DNA from: Rutidosis leptorrhynchoides
Lineage: Eukaryota > Streptophyta > Magnoliopsida > Asterales > Asteraceae
Direction: 5' to 3'
NCBI RefSeq assembly: GCF_046630445.1
Contig: NC_092340.1
Span: forward strand, 366,443,001-366,507,000
DNA length: 64,000 nucleotides
Made by a program: the position numbers and the translations under genes. Positions within the stretch are counted from its first letter, which is position 1; every line of letters begins with the position of its first letter. The notes beneath the pieces are model-generated. The model saw nothing but the letters and a program-made list of their open reading frames with translations. It was not told where the DNA came from and ran no database searches. Below are positions 46,926 through 58,206 of this stretch, piece by piece.

Positions 46926-47009
46926 AGACTCACTAATGCATCCTAACAAACTCGATAAGACACACTAATGCAAATTTTCTGGTTCTCTAAGACCAACGCT
47001 CGGATACCA
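46926..47009 (-). other. Leader repeat and primer binding site of element B
   Basis: The primer site at 46998-47009 reads TGGTATCCGAGC on the minus strand, one mismatch from the initiator-Met consensus seen in A. The leader direct repeat (46926-46939 and 46958-46971) matches that of A and E. Confidence 0.8.
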
Positions 47010-47011
47010 AC

Positions 47012-50000
47012 TGAAATGTCCCGTTCTTATTGATTAAAAACGTTCTATATTAATTGATTTCGTTGCGAGGTTTTGACCTCTATATGAGACGTTTTTTCAA
47101 AGACTGCATTCATTTTTAAAACAAACCATAACCTTTATTTCATAAATAAAGGTTTAAAAAGCTTTACGTAGATTATCATACAAACATGGACTCCAAATCT
47201 TGTCCTTATTTTAGTATGCAACAGCGGAAGCTCTTAGTATTCACCTGAGAATAAACATGCTTTAAACGTCAACAAAAATATTGGTGAGTTATAGGTTTAA
47301 CCTATATATATCAAATCGTAACAATAGACCACAAGATTTCATATTTCAATACACATCCCATACATAGAGATAAAAATCATTCATGTGGTGAACACCTGGT
47401 AACCGACATTAACAAGATGCATATATAAGAATATCCCCATCATTCCGGGACACCCTTCGGATATGATATAAATTTCGAAGTACTAAAGCATCCGGTACTT
47501 TGGATGGGGTTTGTTAGGCCCAATAGATCTATCTTTAGGATTCGCGTCAATTAGGGTGTCTGTTCCCTAATTCTTAGATTACCAGACTTAATAAAAAGGG
47601 GCATATTCGATTTTGATAATTCAACCATAGAATGTAGTTTCACGTACTTGTGTCTATTTTGTAAATAATTTATAAAACCTGCATGTATTCTCATCCCAAA
47701 AATATTAGATTTTAAAAGTGGGACTATAACTCACTTTCACAGATTTTTACTTCGTCGGGAAGTAAGACTTGGCTACTGGTTGATTCACGAACCTATAACA
47801 ATATATACATATATATCAAAGTATGTTCAAAATATATTTACAATACTCTTAATTCATTTTGATGTTTTAAGTTTATTAAGTCAGCTGTCCTCGTTAGTAA
47901 CCTACAACTAGTTGTCCACAGTTAGATGTACAGAAATAAATCGATAAATATTATCTTGAATCAATCCACGACCCAGTGTATACGTATCTCAGTATTGATC
48001 AAAACTCAAACTATATATATATTTTGGAATCAACCTCAACCCTGTATAGCTAACTCCAACATTCACATTTAGAGTGTTTATGGTTGTTCCGCAATATATA
48101 TATATGGGTCAACATGATAGGTCGAAACATTGTATACGTGTCTATGGTATCTAAAGATTACATAATATACAATATAAGTTGATTAGGTTATGGTTGGAAT
48201 AGATTTATTACTAACTTTCACGTAGGTAAAATGAGTAGTTTTTATCAATCTTGTTTTACTCGCCATTTCTTTGTTTCTAATCCGTTTTGAGTGATTCCAG
48301 TGGCCACGGTTTCGTATTGAACTTAACTTTATAAATCTAAATAGAAAAAGTATAAGTTTATAGTCGGAAATACAAGTTACAAGTCATTTTTGAAAGAGGT
48401 AGTCATTTCCGTCGAAAGAACGACATCTTGATGACCATTTTGAAAAACATACTTTCACTTTGAGTTTAACCATGATTTTTGGATATAGTTTCATGTTTAT
48501 AAGAAAAATCATTTTTCCAGAAGTATAGCTTTTAAATCAAAGTTCTTCTTAGCTTTTAATTATCCCAACCAAAACAGCCCCCGGTTTTACTACGACGGCG
48601 TATATCCAGTTTTATGGTGTTTATCGTGTTTCCGGGTTTTAAATCATTAAGTTAACATATCATATAGATATAGAACATGTGTTTAGTTGATTTTAAAAGT
48701 CTAGTTAGAAGGATTAACTTTATTTACGAACAAGTTTAGAATTAACTAAACTATGTTCTAGTGATTACAAGTTTATAACGTTGAATAAGACAGCTTTTTA
48801 TGTATGAATCGAATGATGTTATGAACATAATTACTACCTAAAGTTCCTTGGATAAACCTACTGGAAATGAGAAAAATGGATCTAGATTCAAAGGATCCTT
48901 GGATGGCTTGAAAGTTCTTGAAGCAGAATCATGACACGAAAACAATTTCAAGTAAGATTTCCACTCGAAATAAGATTGTTATAGTTATAGAAATTGAATT
49001 AAAGTTTGAATATGATTATTACCTTGTATTAGAAAGATAACCTACTATAAGTAACAAAGGTTTCTTGATCTTGGATGATTACTTGGAATGGATTTAGAAA
49101 ACTTGGAAGTAAACTTGCAATCTTGGAAGTATTCTTGATTTTATGAAACTAGAACTTTTGGAATTTATGAAGAACACTTAGAACTTGAAGATAGAACTTG
49201 AGAGAGATCAATTAGATGAAGAAAATTGAAGAATGAAAGTGTTTGTAGGTGTTTTTGGTCGTTGTTGTATGGATTAGATATAAAGGATATGTAATTTTGT
49301 TTTCATGTAAATAAGTCATGAATGATTACTCATATTTTTGTAATTTTATGAGATATTTCATGCTAGTTGCCAAATGATGGTTCCCACATGTGTTAGGTGA
49401 CTCACATGGGCTGCTAAGAGCTGATCATTGGAGTGTATATACCAATAGTACATACATCTAAAAGCTGTGTATTGTATGAGTATGAATACGGGTGCATACG
49501 AGTAGATTTGTTGATGAAACTGAACGAGGATGTAATTGTAAGCATTTTTGTTAAGTAGAAGTATTTTGATAAGTGTATTGAAGTCTTTCAAAAGTGTATG
49601 AATACATATTAAAACACTACATGTATATACATTTTAACAGAGTCGTTAAGTCATCGTTAGTCGTTACATGTAAATGTTGTTTTGAAACCTTTAGGTTAAC
49701 GATCTTGTTAAATATTGTTAACCCATTGTTTATTATATCAAATGAGATGTTAAATTGTTATATTATCATGATATTATGATATATAATATATCTTAGTATG
49801 ATATATATACAGTTAAATGTCGTTACAACGATAATCGTTACATATATGTCTCGTTTCGAAATTATTAAGTTAGTAGTCTTATTTTTACATATGTAGTTCA
49901 TTGTTAATACACTTAATGATATATATTTACTTATCATTTAACATAATTGACCAAGTGTATCAATATCTTAATATGATTCATATGTACCTAGTAAGACGTT

Positions 50001-50340
50001 ATAACGATAATCGTTATATATATATCGTTTTCGAGTTTCTTAATTTAATAGTCTCATTTTTATGTATATAACTCATTGTTAAAATACCTAATGAGATACA
50101 TACTTATAATAAAATCATGTTAGCTATATATATAACCATATATATGTCATCGTATAGTTTTTACAAGTTTTAACGTTCGTGAATCACCGGTCAACTTGGG
50201 TGGTCATTTGTCTATATGAAACCTATTCCAATTAATCCAGTCTTAATAAGTTTGATTGCTTAACATGTTGGAAACACTTAATCATGTAAATATCAATATC
50301 ATTTAATATATATAAACATGGAAAAGTTCGGGTCACTACA
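47012..50340 (-). repeat. 5' LTR of element B
   Basis: 3329 bp. Relative to the 3' LTR it lacks a stretch of about 120 bp (junction near 47177) and shows other small indels. Its promoter-like module is near 47225-47345, with the stem-loop weakened by a substitution in the left arm. Confidence 0.93.
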
Positions 50341-50950
50341 TCTTACTTCCCGACGAAGTAAAAATCTGTGAAAGTGAGTTATAGTCCCACTTTTAAAATC
50401 TAATATTTTTGGGATGAGAATATATATAAATGATTTACAAAATAGACACAAGTACGTGAAACTACATTCTATGGTTGAATTATCGAAATCGAATATGCCC
50501 CTTTTTATTAAGTCTTGTAATCTAAGAATTAGGGAACAGACGCCCTAATTGACGCGAATCCTAAAGATAGATCTATTGGGCCTAACAAACCCCATCCAAA
50601 GTACCGGATGCTTTAGTACTTCGAAATTTATATCATATCTGAAGGGTGTCCCGGAATGATGGGGATATTCTTATATATGCATCTTGTTAATGTCGGTTTC
50701 CAGGTGTTCACCATATGAATGATTTTTATCTCTATGTATGGGATGTGTATTGAAATATGAAATCTTGTGGTCTATTGTTACGATTTGATATATATAGGTT
50801 AAACCTATAACTCACCAACATTTTTGTTGACGTTTAAAGCATGTTTATTCTCAGGTGAATACTAAGAGCTTCCGCTGTTGCATACTAAAATAAGGACAAG
50901 ATTTGGAGTCCATGTTTGTATGATATTGTGTAAAAACTGCATTCAAGAAA
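50341..50950 (+). repeat. LTR C, second segment
   Basis: It begins with B's TCTTA duplication and continues the A-type LTR, including an intact promoter-like module (about 50758-50880, stem-loop 50816-50829). It ends with the AGAAA duplicated by element E (50946-50950). Confidence 0.9.
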
Positions 50951-53393
50951 TGTAACGACCCGACCAAAACCGTTATTGACGGCGCCGTTAACTTAGGTCC
51001 CGTTGCGTGGTCGTAGTCCCTATATGAGACTCGTTTGACCAAAATTATGTCGCATTCATTTGAAAGGTACAAGACTTGCAAGTTTAGTTTACAAAACCGT
51101 TCGACAACAAGTCTAAGTTTACAAAAGTCATAAAGTATAAATGAAATAACTTGCGACATAATTAGTTTAAAAACACAGTTGCTGTAAATAGCGTAAGTAT
51201 GTAAACAAAAGTTTGAATCCAAAGGTGCTATCACTAGCGTATGCATGTATGTATGCTTGACCCCAAGCAAGAAATCAAAGTGTGCGGAAGCATGTATCAA
51301 GTAGCCGAGTATGAACCTGAGAAACATATAGAAAACTGTCAACGAAAAACGTTGGTGAAATCATAGGTGTTTGTAAACGTTGTTTTTGAACCACAAGATT
51401 TAGTATCCCCATAGTTGATTATCAAAATCGTTTGCATTCCAAAAGTATTGTTCGCGAGCACCCAATTATCAAGACTTAACGTTTCCTCCCATAGAACCCC
51501 ATCACAATAGTGTTAGAACATACACTGTTTCTCGAAAATATATTTCATCCGTAGACGGTAGCGAACCGTCCGTAATGAGGGTTTGTCAAACCCGTATGGC
51601 CACACAATATAAGTTCTCGCTTACACCCTGCAAGTGTAACTAATGATAATCGAATTGAGGATTTTTGTTCTAACTCGCTGTGGAATGTTTGTTTCCTTGT
51701 ACTTGTGTTCAAAGTATAAAAGTATGTAGTATAAAACTGTATATGTTTCTCATCCCATAATTTAAAAGTATAAAAGTTGTTGAAAGATGGGACTATGATC
51801 TCACCTCGAGTGCACGAGTATAAAGGTACTTCAACAAGTAAACGTGTGCATGAAAGTTGCTTAGCCTTGACCTAAACAAGTAAGTTGTATCAATTAACCG
51901 GTTACGACACAAGGTCGGGTGAAATGTGTTCAATTAGTCCTATGGCTCGTTACGACTCGAATAGTATAGCATGTGAATCACGTTGTCAAGTTTCATGCAA
52001 GAATCACGTATAAAAGCATGTTAGAACGTTTGCATAAAAGTTTGGTTAAGTTTGACTAAAAGTCAAACTTGGTCAAAGTCAACGAAAAAGTCAACACGTT
52101 CGGGTCGGGTCCCGGACTATTTTTCTATGCTAGTTATTCATATACAAGTATATTAAAACAAGTTTCATGTGAATCGGAGGTCGATAGCTAGTCAAACATT
52201 TCGCGTGAAATGTGCCAAATGAAGCAGAATCTGGCCAGGCTAATCCGCGCGCCGCGCGGGGATGGGGCGCGCCGCGCCACCATCTGGGCAGACACTTTTC
52301 TGTTTTTCAAAGTATGCACGAACCAAAACATTTTCCAACCCAACTCTTGACCCGCAAACACTTATAATGCCTATCATATATCGTCGAAAAGGTATTTTGA
52401 CGAGGAATACAACTAACTACTTTTCACCAAGCAAAAACATCAATTACAATAACCGAAAACTCGTCAATTGATCAAGGAAGGTTTATTTTCAAAGTTTCAA
52501 GTTCGTAAAACGTATTTTATGATTCGGGAATCCAATTTACACATACGATATGCCGTTTCGAAGGTAATTAAGCATACATTGCATCTAAACACTTACTAAT
52601 AACATTTCATGGCATTCGAAACATCAAAAGCTCGTTTTAAGTCTATCAAACCCTAACCAAAATCCGCAAAAATCAATATTCATGTTTTTGAAGTTTACTT
52701 AATCAACCTACGCATCAAAACGAAGCTAGTGATACTAGTAACACAATTAAAACATGAACTTTAACAATTAAACAACTTTTAATCATCCAAAATCAAAGAT
52801 TAAGCTAACCCACTTCAAAAGTTCAAACTAGTTACTCAAATCAACAATCGAGCAAACAAAACATATATTCATGCTAGACACGAGCCATAGACACTAACTA
52901 ACACAATTTCAAGTCAAGAACACGAATTTAAAGAAAATTAGTGATTTTAGAAAGTTACCCAAAACGGATGAAATTGGTACCAAATCGAAGAGGATGATGA
53001 GAGGATCACGAATATGTAATTTGTTTTGAAGTTTGCTTCCCGATCCGGATTTAGATGATGATTTATGTTTGTGTTCTTGAGAGAAAAAAAGAAAGAAAGA
53101 AAAAAAGAAATGGATGAATGAGTGGGTGGAGGTGGTGAGTGGTTGACTAGTCAACTACTAGCCACCTCTTTGGTCAAGTGGCGGAACTAGTCCCTCAAGT
53201 TTCAGAGCGGGTGCGGGAATAAGCCAAACGAATATTTTTAAAACGCTCGGGTAAATGAGTGATGTTATAATTAAATAACGGAAATATTATGAACGTTAGT
53301 CAACGGAAACTACGAATTTAAATAACGAAAGGTATTATTTTAAAAAAAAAACGGTGTTAAAATAAATTTAACGGAAAAACACGGGATGTTACA
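50951..53393 (-). repeat. 3' LTR of element E
   Basis: It starts TGTAACGACCCG and ends GATGTTACA on the plus strand. It contains the promoter-like module in reverse (about 51282-51405, stem-loop CAACG-TTTTT-CGTTG at 51340-51354) and the paired palindromes 52245-52259 and 52266-52278. Confidence 0.95.
52245..52278. repeat. Paired GC-rich palindromes in LTR E
   Basis: CCGCGCGCCGCGCGG and GGCGCGCCGCGCC, six bases apart, each nearly self-complementary. The other LTR has the same pair at about 56914-56947. Confidence 0.75.
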
Positions 53394-53412
53394 TTATCCA
53401 CACCTCAAAAGA
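53394..53412 (-). other. Polypurine tract region of element E
   Basis: On the minus strand TTTTGAGGTGTGGATAA precedes the LTR start, following the conserved TTTCGGGACGAAATTT segment also seen at the end of pol in A, B and F. Confidence 0.55.
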
Positions 53413-53439
53413 AATTTCGTCCCGAAATTTAGTTAGAAG

Positions 53440-54330
53440 TAGTAGTTGTTGAATCTTCCTCGAGATCTTGCGTTGTAAATTCTACGGATAAGTGAAGGTA
53501 CGTCCTTGGGCATTTCAACGAACTTGACGGTCGGGATCATATGTTGTTTACGGTTTGGTTTCACGATTTATGGTTTCAACCGGTCCTCCTAGGAAGTGAG
53601 GGTTATCGTCGATAGTGAGTTCATCAAAGGAGATAACAAGTTCCCGTTTCGCAAAACACGTCTTTGAGTTGATACATCGAATGTAGGATAAACGGAGACC
53701 CAAAATGAGTCGGAAAAGTCTAAACGGCTAGCGACGGGTCCAAAACACCCCAAGAATTTAAAGGATCAAAATATCGCGGATTTAGCTTCCTACGTTTCCC
53801 GAAACGGATTGCACCTTTCCAAGGTGCGACTCTTAACGTGACGCGGTTTCCCACGTTGAATTTGAAACGTTTACGTCTAACATCGGCGTAGCTCTTGGTG
53901 ATTACGAGTCGCGTAGGGTTTTACCTGAATATGAATAAATTTTTTTTTTTTTTTTTTTTTTTCGGTTGCTCATGAATAAACTCGGCCCCGGTGAATTGAT
54001 CATCGTTTATTTGGTTCGTCAAAGGAGAATGACGTTTCCGGTCACATGTGGTTTCAAAAGGTGTGACGTTAAAACTCGAATGAAGATCATTGTAGTACGA
54101 GGATTAAGCTAAAGGAAAATACTTTCCTCAAGTAAATTTGAAGTTAGTAATACAAATTCGTATTACGGTTTCCAAGGTTTGAATCATATGTTTGCTTGGT
54201 CCGTCGGTTTGTGGATGATACGCGGTACCCATGTCTAAACGCGGTCCCGAGGCTTTTTGTAAGGTACTCCAAAATCTAGAAGTGAAACGAGGATCTCGAT
54301 CCGAAACGGGGTACATTTCCCTAAGGCATA
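53440..54330 (-). pseudogene. Decayed integrase and C-terminal region of element E
   Basis: Integrase residues [20 protein letters not shown] and [11 protein letters not shown] are readable at 54128-54316. Further on come a GKRRKLNPRY-like segment and APWKGAIRFGK near 53790-53840, after a SYADVRRKRFKFNVG segment near 53890. Stops and shifts interrupt it, and a 22-base poly-T run at about 53940-53961 interrupts the alignment. The rest of pol is missing. Confidence 0.75.
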
Positions 54331-54468
54331 TAGAACAAGTTTGCTAGGAATTGAAAACGTTAGCTAGGACAAGTTTCTCAAGAAAATTCGCGTCGCGGAA
54401 GATTTATCGGTTTCCAAAAACGTTCGTCGGGGCAAGTTCTTATCGGGTTTTGAAAACGATTGTTAGGA

Positions 54469-54807
54469 CTATCCACCCTCGCGGCGAATACTTATATGAC
54501 GTGAAGAGTCGCTCTCCTTTGAGAATTTAGAATAAGGACCTCCTGAACCGGAAGTACGAGTGTGGTGAGAGAGAAGTTTCCGCCTCAGTGCGAGCATAAC
54601 GAGTAAATTGTAGTTAGTCAATAAGACTGCGCGAGGACGAGCTAGTATACCCGTGTGACATACGGTTGAAGTCGAATGGAATCGGTAATTCATTCGGAAG
54701 CATAAATATAATTTGACAATAATTGAAGGTGTGTCCCCGGTATGGTTGTTATAAATATTCTCGGAGTTTTCGGATGTCCAAACTTGAAAAGGTGAAGTCA
54801 TGTACAT
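54469..54807 (-). CDS. Hypothetical 112-codon ORF inside element E
   Basis: ATG-started frame (MYMTSPFQVW...) with an Arg/Ser-rich C-terminal half (LRRKLLSHHTRTSGSGG). No domain is recognised. It lies between hairpin 1 and the integrase remnant and has no counterpart I can see in A, B or F. It may be chance. Confidence 0.15.
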   Translation of the reverse strand: MYMTSPFQVWTSENSENIYNNHTGDTPSIIVKLYLCFRMNYRFHSTSTVCHTGILARPRAVLLTNYNLLVMLALRRKLLSHHTRTSGSGGPYSKFSKESDSSRHISIRREGG

Positions 54808-54812
54808 GGCAC

Positions 54813-54930
54813 ATGGTGGTGTTTAGGTTGATCGAGTCTAACCACCATCACGCGTCACTAGAACTTTGGTATGTCTTACCGTAATATAACCACGTTGATC
54901 GAGTGTCGTTATATTACGCTAACTCATACC
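54813..54930. other. Two tandem hairpins in the interior of element E
   Basis: Hairpin 1: ATGGTGGT (54813-54820) pairs with ACCACCAT (54841-54848), extended by TTAG with CTAA. Hairpin 2: arms 54868-54890 and 54908-54930 pair at 20 of 23 positions around a 17-nt loop beginning CACGTTG. Order, size and loop start match element F at 2891-3005. Confidence 0.65.
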
Positions 54931-55006
54931 TCCATTCCCACATCACTCTATAGATTCAAGTTCGTGTAATCGTGAAGTTTAAAATAAACAAAGTGTAACA
55001 ACGTCT

Positions 55007-55360
55007 CTAACGTGACTCGTATTGAATCGAAAGAATTAGTGCAACTATAAAGAAGCGTTCCCCGAGGGAAGTGTATAAATGATTGTTCACGTCAATGTGG
55101 TTCGAGTCAGACAATAAGGTATTCAGGTATGAAAAGAGTAACGAGTCATGATAACGAGTAGCACGCAACCGTAGTGATAAATGTTGATGACGATACTCAC
55201 CTAGAGTAGTGATGGTATTAACACCAAAAAGTAGATAGTAAGAAACACCAGTGGGAAACCGATAGTAAGTTGAAACGGTGGCAAATATTAATCCGGGAGA
55301 CAGAGTTCCCGAACAAGTGTGACTAATGAAGTCGTCGTCATCCATACGTGTATGAATCAT
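55007..55360 (-). CDS. Hypothetical 117-codon ORF inside element E
   Basis: ATG-started frame (MIHTRMDDDDFIS...) in the 5' part of the interior. Its first residues are acidic and the remainder shows no recognisable domain. The placement resembles the extra 5' ORFs of A and F, but nothing supports expression. Confidence 0.15.
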   Translation of the reverse strand: MIHTRMDDDDFISHTCSGTLSPGLIFATVSTYYRFPTGVSYYLLFGVNTITTLGEYRHQHLSLRLRATRYHDSLLFSYLNTLLSDSNHIDVNNHLYTSLGERFFIVALILSIQYESR

Positions 55361-55536
55361 GAATTTACGTGTGTTACCAAAAAGTGGCGGAATACGAGTT
55401 CGTATGATGAAGGTTGGGTACCATTAAAAAAAGTTTTCCTAAGAATGATTCAAGTATAATGCACAAGTAGTCAAGTAAGTGCTATCTATAGCAAATGTAT
55501 GTCAGAATGCAAATGCTAACTATCCGGTTGTAGTCT

Positions 55537-55617
55537 AGACTCACTAATGCGTCCTAACGACTCTGTTAGACACACTAATGCACGTCCTAGTTCCCTACAA
55601 CCAACGCTCTGATACCA
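55537..55617 (-). other. Leader repeat and primer binding site of element E
   Basis: TGGTATCAGAGC (minus, 55606-55617) lies two bases inside the 5' LTR. The leader repeat units are at 55568-55581 and 55537-55550, matching those of A and B. Confidence 0.85.
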
Positions 55618-55619
55618 CT

Positions 55620-58063
55620 TGTAACGACCCGACCAAAACCGTTATTGACGGCGCCGTTAACTTAGGTCCCGTTGCGTGGTCGTAGTCCCTATATGAGACT
55701 CGTTTGACCAAAATTATGTCGCATTCATTTGAAAGGTACAAGACTTGCAAGTTTAGTTTACAAAACCGTTCGAAAACAAGTCTAAGTTTACAAAAGTCAT
55801 AAAGTATAAATGAAATAACTTGCGACATAATTAGTTTAAAAACACAGTTGCTGTAAATAGCGTAAGTATGTAAACAAAAGTTTGAATCCAAAGGTGCTAT
55901 CACTAGCGTATGCATGTATGTATGCTTGACCCCAAGCAAGAAATCAAAGTGTGCGGAAGCATGTATCAAGTAGCCGAGTATGAACCTGAGAAACATATAG
56001 AAAACTGTCAACGAAAAACGTTGGTGAAATCATAGGTGTTTGTAAACGTTGTTTTTGAACCACAAGATTTAGTATCCCCATAGTTGATTATCAAAATCGT
56101 TTGCATTCCAAAAGTATTGTTCGCGAGCACCCAATTATCAAGACTTAACGTTTCCTCCCATAGAACCCCATCACAATAGTGTTAGAACATACACTGTTTC
56201 TCGAAAATATATTTCATCCGTAGACGGTAGCGAACCGTCCGTAATGAGGGTTTGTCAAACCCGTATGGCCACACAATATAAGTTCTCGCTTACACCCTGC
56301 AAGTGTAACTAATGATAATCGAATTGAGGATTTTTGTTCTAACTCGCTGTGGAATGTTTGTTTCCTTGTACTTGTGTTCAAAGTATAAAAGTATGTAGTA
56401 TAAAACTGTATATGTTTCTCATCCCATAATTTAAAAGTATAAAAGTTGTTGAAAGATGGGACTATGATCTCACCTCGAGTGCACGAGTATAAAGGTACTT
56501 CAACAAGTAAACGTGTGCATGAAAGTTGCTTAGCCTTGACCTAAACAAGTAAGTTGTATCAATTAACCGGTTACGACACAAGGTCGGGTGAAATGTGTTC
56601 AATTAGTCCTATGGCTCGTTACGACTCGAATAGTATAGCATGTGAATCACGTTGTCAAGTTTCATGCAAGAATCACGTATAAAAGCATGTTAGAACGTTT
56701 GCATAAAAGTTTGGTTAAGTTTGACTAAAAGTCAAACTTGGTCAAAGTCAACGAAAAAGTCAACACGTTCGGGTCGGGTCCCGGACTATTTTTCTATGCT
56801 AGTTATTCATATACAAGTATATTAAAACAAGTTTCATGTGAATCGGAGGTCGATAGCTAGTCAAACATTTCGCGTGAAATGTGCCAAATGAAGCAGAATC
56901 TGGCCAGGCTAATCCGCGCGCCGCGCGGGGATGGGGCGCGCCGCGCCACCATCTGGGCAGACACTTTTCTGTTTTTCAAAGTATGCACGAACCAAAACAT
57001 TTTCCAACCCAACTCTTGACCCGCAAACACTTATAATGCCTATCATATATCGTCGAAAAGGTATTTTGACGAGGAATACAACTAACTACTTTTCACCAAG
57101 CAAAAACATCAATTACAATAACCGAAAACTCGTCAATTGATCAAGGAAGGTTTATTTTCAAAGTTTCAAGTTCGTAAAACGTATTTTATGATTCGGGAAT
57201 CCAATTTACACATACGATATGCCGTTTCGAAGGTAATTAAGCATACATTGCATCTAAACACTTACTAATAACATTTCATGGCATTCGAAACATCAAAAGC
57301 TCGTTTTAAGTCTATCAAACCCTAACCAAAATCCGCAAAAATCAATATTCATGTTTTTGAAGTTTACTTAATCAACCTACGCATCAAAACGAAGCTAGTG
57401 ATACTAGTAACACAATTAAAACATGAACTTTAACAATTAAACAACTTTTAATCATCCAAAATCAAAGATTAAGCTAACCCACTTCAAAAGTTCAAACTAG
57501 TTACTCAAATCAACAATCGAGCAAACAAAACATATATTCATGCTAGACACGAGCCATAGACACTAACTAACACAATTTCAAGTCAAGAACACGAATTTAA
57601 AGAAAATTAGTGATTTTAGAAAGTTACCCAAAACGGATGAAATTGGTACCAAATCGAAGAGGATGATGAGAGGATCACGAATATGTAATTTGTTTTGAAG
57701 TTTGCTTCCCGATCCGGATTTAGATGATGATTTATGTTTGTGTTCTTGAGAGAAAAAAAGAAAGAAAGAAAAAAAGAAATGGATGAATGAGTGGGTGGAG
57801 GTGGTGAGTGGTTGACTAGTCAACTACTAGCCACCTCTTTGGTCAAGTGGCGGAACTAGTCCCTCAAGTTTCAGAGCGGGTGCGGGAATAAGCCAAACGA
57901 ATATTTTTAAAACGCTCGGGTAAATGAGTGATGTTATAATTAAATAACGGAAATATTATGAACGTTAGTCAACGGAAACTACGAATTTAAATAACGAAAG
58001 GTATTATTTAAAAAAAAAAAACGGTGTTAAAATAAATTTAACGGAAAAACACGGGATGTTACA
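55620..58063 (-). repeat. 5' LTR of element E
   Basis: Nearly identical to 50951-53393. The differences noted are one substitution near 55770 (equivalent to 51101), one altering a Val/Phe codon in a shadow frame, and the poly-A length near 58010. Stem-loop at 56009-56023. Confidence 0.95.
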
Positions 58064-58206
58064 AGAAACTGATTTCGATGTAACATATTTGTATTGTAAA
58101 CCATTATGTAATGGTCGTGTGTAAACAGGATATTTTAGATTATCATTATTTGATAATCTACGTAAAGCTTTTTAAACCTTTATTTATGAAATAAAGGTTA
58201 TGGTTT
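58064..58206 (+). repeat. LTR C, third segment
   Basis: It starts with E's AGAAA duplication and continues the A-type LTR up to TTATGGTTT, where element D begins. The presumed target duplication GGTTT is at 58202-58206; its partner is beyond the window. Confidence 0.85.

Larger units (their letters stand above)
36976..50340 (-). mobile_element. Complete but dead Ty3/gypsy element B, sibling of A
   Basis: LTRs at 36976-40390 and 47012-50340 are flanked by the duplication TCTTA (36971-36975 and 50341-50345). The interior on the minus strand repeats the layout of A: primer site, acidic ORF, F-box ORF, gag-pol with chromodomain, polypurine tract. It sits inside an LTR of its own family (C). All three coding regions carry disabling changes. 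The 5' LTR lacks about 120 bp present in the 3' LTR (near 37146-37260), and both differ from A's LTRs by an internal diverged duplication. Confidence 0.95.
50951..58063 (-). mobile_element. Young gypsy deletion derivative, element E
   Basis: LTRs 50951-53393 and 55620-58063 (2443 and 2444 bp) differ by only about two or three positions by eye. They are flanked by AGAAA (50946-50950 and 58064-58068). The interior is only 2.2 kb: primer site, leader repeat, tandem hairpins, a decayed integrase and chromodomain end, and a polypurine tract. Gag, protease, RT and RNase H are absent. Since the LTRs are nearly identical while the remaining pol is badly decayed, E must have moved recently using proteins supplied by another element. 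Confidence 0.92.

Noticed and set aside
50851..51342. A 163-codon minus-strand frame.
   Set aside because: It runs across the boundary between LTR E and LTR C (50951), so it is a junction artefact. The related frame at 55595-56011 likewise crosses an LTR edge.
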